In this document: one piece after another, positions 1 through 8,599 of the stretch
Position numbering within the stretch: position 1 is the first letter of the stretch
Layout of the letters: every line of letters begins with the position of its first letter
Source of the DNA: CAYNLK01 sp964398055
GTDB lineage: Bacteria > Chloroflexota > Anaerolineae > 4572-78 > J111
DNA: 37,611 bases
Direction of reading: 5' to 3'
Assembly (NCBI GenBank): GCA_964398055.1
Contig: CAYNLK010000059.1
Location: forward strand, 1-37,611
The notes under the pieces: generated by a model
Told to the model about the DNA's origin: nothing
Databases searched by the model: none
Seen by the model: the letters and a program-made list of their open reading frames with translations, nothing else
Made by a program: the position numbers and the translations under genes

Positions 1-47
1 ACCCGCTATTATTCACCGTGTCACTCAGGGGTTATTCGGATAGGCCC
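1..47. other. Breakpoint, possible insertion-element end
   Basis: Read on the minus strand, similarity to a histidine kinase stops abruptly after the residues VFADLG near base 43, and a stop codon follows within about eight codons. None of the three minus-strand frames resumes a kinase ATPase domain in the remaining bases. This suggests an insertion or rearrangement junction at the window edge. Too little sequence is visible to name an element. Confidence 0.3.
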
Positions 48-1202
48 TAAGTCGGCAAATACGGGCTGGAGATCACTTTGGGTTTGGATTTCCAGTTCGA
101 TGTGCTCGCCAATGAGCCGGCGCAACATCTTGAGCAGGTTCGTAATCACCTCATTCAAATCAAGGTTTTGCGGTTTGAGAGTTTCACGACGGCTGAAGGC
201 CAACAGTTGCCGGACAAGCTGGGTGGCTCGATTGGTGGCATTGATCACCTGATCAAGGTCGGCCTGGCCCTGACTACCTTCTTCAAGGGATAACTTGGCC
301 ATATAGGTGTAACCCAAAATGGCCTGCAAAATATTGTTGAAATCGTGGGCCACACCGCCGGCCAATTGCCCTACCGCTTCCATTTTTTGAGCCTGCCGCA
401 GCCGCTCTTCTAGCTTCAATTCGTTGGTAACATCATGCCCGGCGCCGACATAGTTGACAATCTGACCATTCTGATCGCGAACCGGGGTGATGGTTGCTTC
501 AACCGTATAGAAGACGCCATTTTGCTTTTTATTGATGAAACGTCCGCGCCAAACCTCACCGCGACGGAGCGTCTGCCAGAGCTGTCGATAGAAGGCTTCG
601 TCCTGTTTACCGCTCTTGAGGATACTGGGCTTTTGACCAATAACTTCGGCCCGGGAGTAACCGGTGGTTTGTTCAAAGGCCGGATTCACATACACGATTT
701 TACCGTGCGTATCGGTAATGATGATGTTCTCAGCCGATTGCTCAACCGCGGCGCTCAACATGCGGATTTCTTTATTGGCCCGTTGCCCCTCAACAATATA
801 GCCCCATTCTCGCAGCGCCCGTTTGGCAATGCGTGGCATCGCCGCCAGAGCCAGCTCTGATTTGACCACGTAATCCAGCGCCCCGCCTTTCATCGCCGAC
901 ACCGCGGTTTGCTCGTCGCCGTGGCTGGTCATTATAACCACGGGGAAAAGCTGCTCAGTGTTAGCAGCGAGCAACAACTCCGTACCTTCACCATCAGGTA
1001 GTAATAGATCAACAATGACCAGATCAGGGATCGACTCGCGAATACGGGTCTGCGCGTCTTTCAGGGTTTGGGCAACCATCAACCTCACCGGTTCACCCTC
1101 ATCCTCAAAAGCGCGGCGCATCAATTCAACGTGGGCGTCTTCATCTTCAACCAGGAGAATATAGGGGATCAGTTCCTCAGCCATTGAAACCTTATCATCC
1201 AT
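21..1202 (-). CDS. Receiver-PAS-HisKA protein lacking its ATPase domain
   Basis: This is a signal-transduction protein of 393 residues. An N-terminal receiver domain (about residues 14-130) has the acidic pocket in LLVEDED, the phospho-acceptor Asp in VIVDLLLPDG and the Lys in YVVKSE. A PAS domain follows (about 146-265, ending in the PAC-like VGAGHDVTNE), then a HisKA dimerisation segment with the phospho-accepting His in GGVAHDFNNIL (about 275-345). The HATPase_c domain that should follow is absent: the reading frame stops about 40 residues after the H-box helices. As it stands it cannot phosphorylate itself, though it could be phosphorylated by a partner. An internal ATG at 1184 is preceded by AAGG and could be the true start. 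It is the last gene of a minus-strand sensory cluster, 18 bases after the lone receiver. It may be a disrupted gene. Confidence 0.8.
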   Translation of the reverse strand: MDDKVSMAEELIPYILLVEDEDAHVELMRRAFEDEGEPVRLMVAQTLKDAQTRIRESIPDLVIVDLLLPDGEGTELLLAANTEQLFPVVIMTSHGDEQTAVSAMKGGALDYVVKSELALAAMPRIAKRALREWGYIVEGQRANKEIRMLSAAVEQSAENIIITDTHGKIVYVNPAFEQTTGYSRAEVIGQKPSILKSGKQDEAFYRQLWQTLRRGEVWRGRFINKKQNGVFYTVEATITPVRDQNGQIVNYVGAGHDVTNELKLEERLRQAQKMEAVGQLAGGVAHDFNNILQAILGYTYMAKLSLEEGSQGQADLDQVINATNRATQLVRQLLAFSRRETLKPQNLDLNEVITNLLKMLRRLIGEHIELEIQTQSDLQPVFADLGPIRITPE

Positions 1203-1220
1203 CAGAAAATCAGTAATAGT

Positions 1221-1688
1221 TCACCGCCTGGCAGACCACGGATAGTAATTCCAGCCCAACCAGTAGAAACCCAACTCTTCCATCAATTTGGTAAATTTGT
1301 CGAAGTCAACCGGCTTGACCAGGTAGCTATTGGCGCGGGCTTCATAGGCTTTGACTACATCTCGCTCCGCGGCTGAGGTAGTCAGAATAATAACCGGGAT
1401 AGTTTCAAAATCCGGCGCAGATTTAATTTTTTTCAGCACTTCCAGGCCATCGAGCTTGGGCAGACGCAGGTCCAGTAAGATTACATGGGGGCGAGGACTA
1501 TCAGCCGGGTCAGCAAAGTTACCCCGTCGCCAGAGATAATCCAGGGCAGCCTCACCATCGGCCACGTGATAAATCTGGTTAGCCACGCAGTGGTCTTCAA
1601 AACTGCGTAAAACTAGCTCAGCGTGGGCCAGATTATCTTCAACTAGCAAGATAACAAGTGGACTTCCGTTAATAAGTTTGGCGGCCAC
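1221..1688 (-). CDS. Single-domain response regulator, Rcp1-like
   Basis: This is a CheY/Rcp1-type stand-alone receiver of about 155 residues with no output domain. The acidic pair lies in ILLVEDN, the phospho-acceptor Asp in VILLDLRLP, the conserved Thr/Ser in IILTTSAAE, and the Lys in SYLVKPVDF. The DYLWRRG segment is typical of Rcp1-like partners of phytochrome-type and PAS/GAF kinases. I chose a GTG start at 1688 because AAAGGA sits just upstream and the domain begins soon after; an ATG at 1769 is in frame but adds a non-conserved leader. It lies between two kinase genes on the same strand, so it probably receives phosphate from them. With no DNA-binding domain in the cluster, the output is probably protein-protein or phosphorelay. 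Confidence 0.88.
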   Translation of the reverse strand: MAAKLINGSPLVILLVEDNLAHAELVLRSFEDHCVANQIYHVADGEAALDYLWRRGNFADPADSPRPHVILLDLRLPKLDGLEVLKKIKSAPDFETIPVIILTTSAAERDVVKAYEARANSYLVKPVDFDKFTKLMEELGFYWLGWNYYPWSARR

Positions 1689-1812
1689 GATGAATTTCCT
1701 TTCGCTGGCTGGGTGGGCAAAATGATGGTGATTATAACATGAGAATAACTTATTGCCCATTATATTCAATAGTTCTTTAAGGTGATTACGAACCTAATTT
1801 CGTCTCATCATT

Positions 1813-4281
1813 TCAGTTATGAGCGACGGTTGGCAGACTAAACCAGAAGGTAGAACCCTGGCCCGGCCCCTCCGACTCGACCCAGATACGCCCGCCATGG
1901 ACCTCCACAATTCGCTTGACCAGGGCCAGGCCGACGCCGGTGCCGTCGCTCTGCGGGTCCAGCTTGTCAAACAGCCCAAACACCTTCTGGTGGTATTGCG
2001 GCGCAATACCAATGCCGTTGTCCTGAACAAAGAAGATCGCCTCGCCACCCTGCTCCCGCACACCGATGTTGATGCGGGGCCGGGCTTGATCGCCCATAAA
2101 CTTGGCGGCATTCTCCAGCAGATTCTGGACCACCTCGACCAAACGGATCCGATCCCCGTAGACCACCGGCAAATTCTCGGCTAACTTGATTTCGATGCCT
2201 CGCTCGGCCAACCGGCCTTGCACCAGCTCCAGCGCCTCCCGGACAATCGTCTCGAACGGCACTTCTTCTGACGGGTTCATGAGCCGCCCGATGCGCGACA
2301 GTTCCAACAGTTCATTGAGTAGCCGCTGCATCTTGTTGGCGGCTTCGTTGATGCGGCTGATATCGGCTTTCATCCGATCCACCTTACCGGCCAGAGCATC
2401 CCTTTCCAGGTAACCCAGAAAGCCCTGGATGGTGATCAGTGGGCTTTTCAGGTCGTGGGAAACAGTGTAGGTGAACCGTTCCAGTTCGGCGTTTTTGGCT
2501 TCCAATTCCTTAATTAACTGTTCTCGCTCTACTTCAGCCTGCTTGCGTTGGCTAATGTCGCGAATGATGCTCAAGAGCACCCGTTCACCACCCAGGGTCA
2601 TGCCTGCCGAACTGACTTCGACCGGGAACACGCTGCCGTCCTTACGGCAGTGGAGCGTCTCAAAGAATATACCCGCCACATTTGCCCGGTTTAACTGCTC
2701 CTTGAGGATGGATTCTGTTTCAGGGGCGCGCAAATCACGGATGTTTTTGGTCACCAACTCTTGTCGATCATAGCCATAGGCCTGGACCGCGGCCTGGTTT
2801 GCCTCGAGGATTTGCCCATCAGCCAAACGGATGAACAGGATAATATCACGGGCGTTTTGGGAGAGGAGCTGGTACCTTTGGAGGACCTCTTCGGATCGCT
2901 TACGCTCAGTGATATCTTTTACCGCGCCCAGGATCGACACAACTTTACCGTCTGCCTGTTGCTGGGGCTTGCAGAAGATTTGGATCCAGCGCTCTCTTTC
3001 CTTGCGGGCAATGGAACGGCACTCGATCTCCCCCTGTTCTCCACTCACAATGGTTTGGGCTAAGAACGAGGAGAATCGGGCCACATCTTCTTGATGGATG
3101 AATTTTAGCCATTGGTCAGGGCACAATATTTCATCAAGTGTACTTATAGTTTGATTGGTATAAATGTCAGATATCCAGCGGAGCTTCGGTTGCCCGTTCT
3201 CGTCGACATCGACGATGAAAACATAGTCCGTCGTCATCTCAGAAACAACCCGGTTTCTTTCTTCGCTCTCGCGCAAAGCCTCTTCTACCCGCTTGCGCTC
3301 GGTGATGTCCTTCGAGACGCCATAGAAACGAACCACCCGCTGCTGCGCCGGGTCCCAAACCGGGTGGCGGTCGATATGGACCCAGCGTAATTCACCCGCT
3401 TTGGTGATAATGCGATAGTCGTCGCTGGTTGGTTTACCCTGAATCGTTTCTTGCACGTGCTGATTGGCTTTGGCTTGATCATCAGGATGGTACAGAATAA
3501 ATGAGCTGCCAATTTCCTGCAATGGGTCATAGCCGGTCATCCGGCGGGCAGAGTCGCTGGTAATCCATTCAAAGGTAAAGCTTCCATCCGGTTCCACCCG
3601 ATGAGCATAGGCATAGTCAGAGATGAGTTCAGTAATGATCCGGTAACGTTCTTCGCTTGCGCGTAGGGATGCTTCCGTCGCTTTGCGTTCCGCCAGCTCC
3701 TGGTGAGCCAGGGCCAGGGCCTGAGATCGGGCGCGCAGGGTCAGGTTCAGGGGGATAATGGTAATGGCCAGACTCAAAGTCAGCGTTATCCAAGTCGGTA
3801 TGACCGGCATTGGAAAGTATCGGGGCGGGGGATAACCCATTATTTCCATAACAATCATCCCCAGGCTGGTCACACTGGAGGCGACGGCCACGCCAATCGC
3901 TACTTCCTGGCCCAAGAGCAAACCGGCCAGGACCGTTGTAACAAGAAAAAAGATTGGGGTAATACTGGCGATACCGCCGGAAAAAAACACAACAGTTGTA
4001 AAGATAACCCAGGCCCCACCCAGAAAGCAGATACTGGCCCGTCGAACCTGACCCCGGTTCATCAGAAATCGAACGAATAGCAGCAGGGCCACAGCCAGGG
4101 CTATCGTTACCAGGACCCCCAACTTCCTAACAGCAAAAAAAGGGACATCAATAACTACAAACACACCCAGGACTATAAGGATGCTCACCAGGAGCGAATT
4201 GAGCACTCTGGCTTTGTTCGTTTTATCCTCGTCCTGCTCAAAAACCGGTGAGGCCAAGAACTGTTTGAGATAGTGTACCAT
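1813..4281 (-). CDS. Membrane PAS-family sensor histidine kinase
   Basis: This is an 822-residue membrane sensor kinase. The N-terminus (about 27-185) holds roughly six hydrophobic segments forming a membrane-embedded sensor. Three PAS/PAC units follow (about 205-330, 335-455 and 460-580), each ending with a DITERK- or DISQRK-type linker. The HisKA segment has the phospho-accepting His in FTYTVSHDLKSPL. The HATPase_c domain shows the N-box (LLENAAKF), the G1 box (VQDNGIGI) and the G2 box (GTGVGLALVKRI). The kinase core closely resembles that of the next gene upstream (4331-6970), so the two probably arose by duplication and domain shuffling. GAGG lies before the ATG. The ligand cannot be read from sequence. 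It likely signals to the lone receiver or the receiver-PAS protein downstream. Confidence 0.93.
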   Translation of the reverse strand: MVHYLKQFLASPVFEQDEDKTNKARVLNSLLVSILIVLGVFVVIDVPFFAVRKLGVLVTIALAVALLLFVRFLMNRGQVRRASICFLGGAWVIFTTVVFFSGGIASITPIFFLVTTVLAGLLLGQEVAIGVAVASSVTSLGMIVMEIMGYPPPRYFPMPVIPTWITLTLSLAITIIPLNLTLRARSQALALAHQELAERKATEASLRASEERYRIITELISDYAYAHRVEPDGSFTFEWITSDSARRMTGYDPLQEIGSSFILYHPDDQAKANQHVQETIQGKPTSDDYRIITKAGELRWVHIDRHPVWDPAQQRVVRFYGVSKDITERKRVEEALRESEERNRVVSEMTTDYVFIVDVDENGQPKLRWISDIYTNQTISTLDEILCPDQWLKFIHQEDVARFSSFLAQTIVSGEQGEIECRSIARKERERWIQIFCKPQQQADGKVVSILGAVKDITERKRSEEVLQRYQLLSQNARDIILFIRLADGQILEANQAAVQAYGYDRQELVTKNIRDLRAPETESILKEQLNRANVAGIFFETLHCRKDGSVFPVEVSSAGMTLGGERVLLSIIRDISQRKQAEVEREQLIKELEAKNAELERFTYTVSHDLKSPLITIQGFLGYLERDALAGKVDRMKADISRINEAANKMQRLLNELLELSRIGRLMNPSEEVPFETIVREALELVQGRLAERGIEIKLAENLPVVYGDRIRLVEVVQNLLENAAKFMGDQARPRINIGVREQGGEAIFFVQDNGIGIAPQYHQKVFGLFDKLDPQSDGTGVGLALVKRIVEVHGGRIWVESEGPGQGSTFWFSLPTVAHN

Positions 4282-4330
4282 TGTCGTTCCTCTCTACCCC
4301 AGTGCTGACTTCAACTCAGTAGAGACGCAG

Positions 4331-6970
4331 TTACGAGCCTTTAACTACAGGTAAGGTGAAATGAAAGGTGGCGCCAGTTCCAATTCCGTCTGATTCAATC
4401 CAGATGCGCCCGCCGTGCATCTCGATGATACGTTTGACCAGGGCCAAACCGATGCCGGTGCCATCCAGAGCCGGGTCTAGCCGTTCAAATAGGCCAAAGA
4501 TCTTGTCGTGAAAGCGAGGCTCGATGCCGATGCCGTTATCGCGGACATAACAAACCGTCTCCTGGTCAAGCTGCCAGCAGCCGATCTCGAGACGTGGCGC
4601 CGGCTGGTTGCCCATGAACTTGACGGCGTTATCGATCAGATTCTGAAAGACTTCCAACAGGCGGGGCCGGTCGCCGTAAACCGTGGGTAAATTTGGCGCA
4701 ATCTGAAGCTGCACCCCCCGCCGGGCAATTTGAACGGCCACCAAATCGGCCGCCTGGCGAGCCAACTCGTTCAGTGAAACTTCTTCCGGCGGGTTGACCA
4801 GGCGGCCAATCCGGGATAACTCGAGCAGATCATTGAGCAGAAGCTGCATTTTGTCGGTGGCGTCATAGATGAATTTCAGGTCTCTGGCCACCCGCTCCGC
4901 ATCGCCTCTGGCCATATCTTTCTCTAACAGCCCCAAGAAACCCCGGATGGTGACCAACGGGCTTTTGAGATCGTGCGAGACGGTGTAGGTGAAACGCTCC
5001 AATTCACTGTTTTTGGCTTCCAGCTCCTGGATCAGCGCTTCACGCTCTGCTTCAGCCCGCTTACGTTCCACAATCTTCCAAATATCATTGGCCACCAGTT
5101 GCAACTGCCGCACATCGGCCTCGTCATAATCGGTTTCCTTATTGCCCACTCCCGCAACAACCCGGACCTTGCCCTCATCCATAACCGGTACGCTCAGATG
5201 CCGCACCAGTATTGAATGTCCTTCAGGCAGGCTACGCCTGGCTGGTAAATTCTGATAATCGTTATGAACAACAGGCTTTTGCAGCCGGGCGCAATCTGCC
5301 CATACCCCGGCCAGGGAGATAGGGTAATGCTTATCATAGACAGCCTGACACTCCCGCAAGGTCGCCTCAGACCAGGCATGTAGCTCAAGGGTTTCCTGGT
5401 CGTCGTTCACAAAGTGAAAGTAGCCTATCCGGCTGCCGGTGAGGCGAACGGCTTGCTCCAAGCCAAGCTGGACAATCTCTTTTTCAGTGAGTTGAGCCGC
5501 CTGCTGGCTGAGTTCTAGCAGTGAATTGAGCCGAACCTCATCAAGCTTGAGCGCTTCCTCAGCCTGTTTACGCTTGGTGATGTCCCGAAAGACGACTTGC
5601 ACGGCGGTTTTACCCCGGGAAGAGAAGGGGATGCCCGCCATCTCAACATCGATCATACTGCCGTCAAACCGAATAAATTTCTCTTCGATGAAGGGAGCGA
5701 CCCGGCCTTCGATGCTCCTCTGCCGGATGCGTTGCTTGATCAGCTCCATTTGATCCGGCGGCACAAAATCCAGCACCGGCCGGCCGACGATTTGATCGGC
5801 GCTGGCGGCGCCAACAAGGCTCACTCCGGCCGGATTGGCAAAAACAATTTTACCGTCTCGATGAACCACTACCGCATCGGGCAATAGATCGACCAGTTGG
5901 CGGTAACGCTCCTCGCTCTCCCGCAAGCCTGCTTCGGTCTGTTTCTGTTCGGCAAACAGGGCGGCATTGTGCAGGGCAATGGCAATCTGGCCGGCCAGAA
6001 TATTGAAGGTGTCCAGGTCAGCCTGGGTAAAGGCCGCAACTTTGTTTGCCTGGATATCGAGCACGCCGATGAGCCGATCGTAGGTAAGGAGCGGCACCGA
6101 TACTTCTGAGCGAGTCTCGGGCAGGAGCGGATTGGGCAGAAAATCTGGTTCCAATTGGACATCGTTGACCACCAGGATCGTTCGCTCCCGGGCCGCCCGG
6201 GCCACCAGACTATGACTCAACTCGAATGGGATGCGGTGTTTTTGTTGGCGCAACATCTGCCCCACCTCACCGGAACCGGCTTGCATTAACAACATACCTG
6301 AGGCTGCATCCAACAGATAGACGTGAACGTGGTACAAGTTGAAACGTAACTGGAGCAGGGTCACAATCTGGTTCAGTAGCAAATCTGGCTCAAGAATAGC
6401 CGTGAGCTGTTTAGAGATGTCGGCGGCTGTACGCAATTGGGTGGATAAACGGCGGTGTAACTCCTGCTGGTAAGCCAGGGCCAGATTCTTGGTTGTCATT
6501 TCGGTAATCAACTGCTCTCGTTCAGCCTCGGCTTGCTTGCGTTCGGTGATGTCGCGAACCAGAGCCAAAACCCTTGTTTCGCCGCCAATCTCGGAACTTC
6601 TTAAAGCAACCTCGACCCAGAATAACTTACCGTCTTTCTTTTTAGCCTGCCATTCAAACACCTGGGGCCCCTGTTCCACAGTCTGTTTGACCAGTTGCCT
6701 GGCCTCGTTCTCCGAATAGGGCGGCTCGCCAGAACTGAGATCGTCGATGGTAAGCTGCAAGGCTTCCTCATAGGTGTAACCGTACATTTCTAACATCGTC
6801 CGGTTCACGTCCAAGATGGCCCCGGTCTGGGCATGGTGAATCAGGATAGCATCATTGGTCGCATCGAACAGTTGGCGGTAGTTGCGCTCGCTCTCACGCA
6901 ACGGCCTGACCTCCTGTTCAAGTTGAATCAGGCGGCGTTCTAACGCTTGGTAAGTTGGCTTCTGATCCAT
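4331..6970 (-). CDS. PAS-GAF-PAS-GAF sensor histidine kinase
   Basis: This is a soluble sensor kinase of about 879 residues. In order it has a short coiled coil (QALERRLIQLEQEV), PAS (about 30-140), GAF (about 185-330), PAS (about 340-465), a second GAF-like domain (about 480-635), HisKA with the His in FTYTVSHDLKSPL, and HATPase_c with the N-box LIDNAVKF, G1 box VRDNGIGI and G2 box GTGIGLALVKRI. No transmembrane segment is seen, so it should act in the cytoplasm. The start is ATG at 6970, preceded by AAGGAGA at a good distance; an in-frame ATG at 7042 lacks such a site. It is the first gene of the minus-strand cluster. The GAF domains suggest a small molecule, chromophore or redox input, but no chromophore Cys motif was recognised. 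Confidence 0.93.
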   Translation of the reverse strand: MDQKPTYQALERRLIQLEQEVRPLRESERNYRQLFDATNDAILIHHAQTGAILDVNRTMLEMYGYTYEEALQLTIDDLSSGEPPYSENEARQLVKQTVEQGPQVFEWQAKKKDGKLFWVEVALRSSEIGGETRVLALVRDITERKQAEAEREQLITEMTTKNLALAYQQELHRRLSTQLRTAADISKQLTAILEPDLLLNQIVTLLQLRFNLYHVHVYLLDAASGMLLMQAGSGEVGQMLRQQKHRIPFELSHSLVARAARERTILVVNDVQLEPDFLPNPLLPETRSEVSVPLLTYDRLIGVLDIQANKVAAFTQADLDTFNILAGQIAIALHNAALFAEQKQTEAGLRESEERYRQLVDLLPDAVVVHRDGKIVFANPAGVSLVGAASADQIVGRPVLDFVPPDQMELIKQRIRQRSIEGRVAPFIEEKFIRFDGSMIDVEMAGIPFSSRGKTAVQVVFRDITKRKQAEEALKLDEVRLNSLLELSQQAAQLTEKEIVQLGLEQAVRLTGSRIGYFHFVNDDQETLELHAWSEATLRECQAVYDKHYPISLAGVWADCARLQKPVVHNDYQNLPARRSLPEGHSILVRHLSVPVMDEGKVRVVAGVGNKETDYDEADVRQLQLVANDIWKIVERKRAEAEREALIQELEAKNSELERFTYTVSHDLKSPLVTIRGFLGLLEKDMARGDAERVARDLKFIYDATDKMQLLLNDLLELSRIGRLVNPPEEVSLNELARQAADLVAVQIARRGVQLQIAPNLPTVYGDRPRLLEVFQNLIDNAVKFMGNQPAPRLEIGCWQLDQETVCYVRDNGIGIEPRFHDKIFGLFERLDPALDGTGIGLALVKRIIEMHGGRIWIESDGIGTGATFHFTLPVVKGS

Positions 6971-7013
6971 CTGTCTCCTTCTCAAGGCGAAGTGTCCGGC
7001 CACAGCTGTTTCA

Positions 7014-7042
7014 ATTTTAACAAATTTTAAGGCTATCAACAA
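7014..7042 (-). promoter_or_regulatory. Candidate promoter of the kinase cluster
   Basis: On the minus strand, TTGTTG (7042-7037) and TAAAAT (7019-7014) are separated by 17 bases, about 45 bases before the preferred start at 6970. The -35 match is only moderate. Confidence 0.35.
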
Positions 7043-7231
7043 TAGTCAACACGAACTAGCAAATTCGCTCTTTTCAGGTTATATTAAACTAGCAGCAGTA
7101 TGATGATGAAGCTGCAGGAGAGCGGAGATAAGACGGGTAGAGAGCCGCTCTAATCTCCAAATTCTCAACACCTTAGGTACAGGTGTCTCCCCGAAAGCAA
7201 AATTTTATTTCTGAATGGTTACAAGGAACCA

Positions 7232-8521
7232 ATGATGAAACGATTTACTAAAATTATAGTCATCTCTTTCGGCCTATTTCTGCTTATTTCAGTCGCTTTT
7301 GGGGCAGGGTTGGCGTTTGGCGGTTCCGGATTGTTCTTTGCGCCGGGCGTGGTGCTGGCCGCCGATCAGCCGGCCGAGTTCGAGACCTTCTGGCAGGTCT
7401 GGGCTATCGTTGAGCGCCATTTTGTCGACCGGGCCGCGCTCGACCCCACCCGGCTAACCTATGGGGCCATTAATGGCTTGATCAACGCCCTGGGCGATGA
7501 AGGCCATACCCGCTTCTTGACCCCGGACGAGGCCGCCCGGCAGCAGAGCGATATGAGCGGCTCGTTCTTTGGCATTGGCGCTCAGGTTGGGATTAGAGAC
7601 GGGTTGCTCGTGATTGTCGCTCCGTTTGACGGCTCTCCGGCCGACCGGGCCGGCCTCAAGGCCGGTGATATCATTATTGAAGTTGATAAGGAAGATGTTA
7701 CCAGTTTACCGTTGAATGAAGTGGTTGAACGGATCCGCGGGGAGAAAGGGACTGAAGTGATCCTAACGATTTTTCGCCCGGATACCAATGAAAGTTTGGA
7801 AATTCCGGTCATCCGCGACGAAATCAATATTCCGGCGGCCAGCTGGGCGATGATCCCCGGCACCGAGATCGCCCTCCTTCGCTTGAACCAGTTCAGCGCC
7901 AATTTGAATGATGAGGTCGTTGAGGCCATTGAAGCCGCCAAGAATGCCGGCGCGACCGGCCTGATCGTCGATGTCCGCAACAACCCGGGTGGGTTGCTGG
8001 ACCAGGCCATTCGCGTGACCAGCCAATTCCTGGCCGATGGGAATGTCTTAATGCAAGAAGATGCCAACGGCAACCGCGAAATTTTTGCGGTTAAGTTGAA
8101 TGGAATCGCCACCGATATTCCGCTCGTCGTTTTGATCAATCGCGGCTCGGCCAGCTCGTCCGAAATTTTTGCCGGGGCGATTCAGGATTACCAGCGGGGG
8201 CCGGTGGTGGGTGAAACTACCTTCGGCACGGGCACGGTGCTGCGCCCCTATGAGCTAGACGATGGCTCGCTGCTATTGCTGGGCACCAGCCAGTGGTTAA
8301 CCCCCAAAGGCCGCCTGATCCGTAAGCAGGGTATCGAACCGGACGTGGCGGTGGAAGTGCCAATTGGAGCAGATTTACTTTCCCCCGGGGAAGTTGAAGA
8401 GCTAACTGTAGCCGAGTTGCTCACCAGCGAGGATGCCCAACTGTTGAAGGCGCTGGAACTGCTGGGGGCTTTGCCGGCGCCAATGGCCGAAAAGGAAAAC
8501 GATCTGACGACGGTCAAGTAG
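7232..8521 (+). CDS. S41-family C-terminal processing peptidase variant
   Basis: This is an exported or membrane-anchored S41 (Ctp/Prc) protease homologue of 429 residues. A hydrophobic N-terminal segment (about residues 7-30) is a signal peptide or anchor. An N-terminal helical region (FWQVWAIVERHFVD) is followed by a PDZ domain (about 105-190, with GLKAGDIIIEVD) and the S41 catalytic domain. The nucleophile Ser is present in GSASSSEIFAGA. At the usual catalytic Lys position, however, the sequence reads GETTFGTGTVL: Thr replaces the Lys and Leu replaces the following Gln of GKGxVQ. The enzyme may use another base or be inactive. AAGGA lies five bases before the ATG, and a second Met follows at once. 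It is transcribed divergently from the kinases and converges on the recombinase, so it is probably monocistronic. Confidence 0.9.
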   Translation: MMKRFTKIIVISFGLFLLISVAFGAGLAFGGSGLFFAPGVVLAADQPAEFETFWQVWAIVERHFVDRAALDPTRLTYGAINGLINALGDEGHTRFLTPDEAARQQSDMSGSFFGIGAQVGIRDGLLVIVAPFDGSPADRAGLKAGDIIIEVDKEDVTSLPLNEVVERIRGEKGTEVILTIFRPDTNESLEIPVIRDEINIPAASWAMIPGTEIALLRLNQFSANLNDEVVEAIEAAKNAGATGLIVDVRNNPGGLLDQAIRVTSQFLADGNVLMQEDANGNREIFAVKLNGIATDIPLVVLINRGSASSSEIFAGAIQDYQRGPVVGETTFGTGTVLRPYELDDGSLLLLGTSQWLTPKGRLIRKQGIEPDVAVEVPIGADLLSPGEVEELTVAELLTSEDAQLLKALELLGALPAPMAEKENDLTTVK

Positions 8522-8535
8522 TTCGACAATTCTGG

Positions 8536-8570
8536 GCAATCTGTGTTAATCCGTGTGAATCCGTGAGCCA
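8536..8570. repeat. Dispersed 10-base word repeat
   Basis: The gap after the S41 gene contains three consecutive ten-base units beginning TCTGTGTTAA, TCCGTGTGAA and TCCGTGAGCC. The same words recur in inverted orientation within 30327-30439, so this is a dispersed intergenic repeat family. Confidence 0.55.
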
Positions 8571-8599
8571 TTACTGGAAATCTAACATTGTCAAAATAG

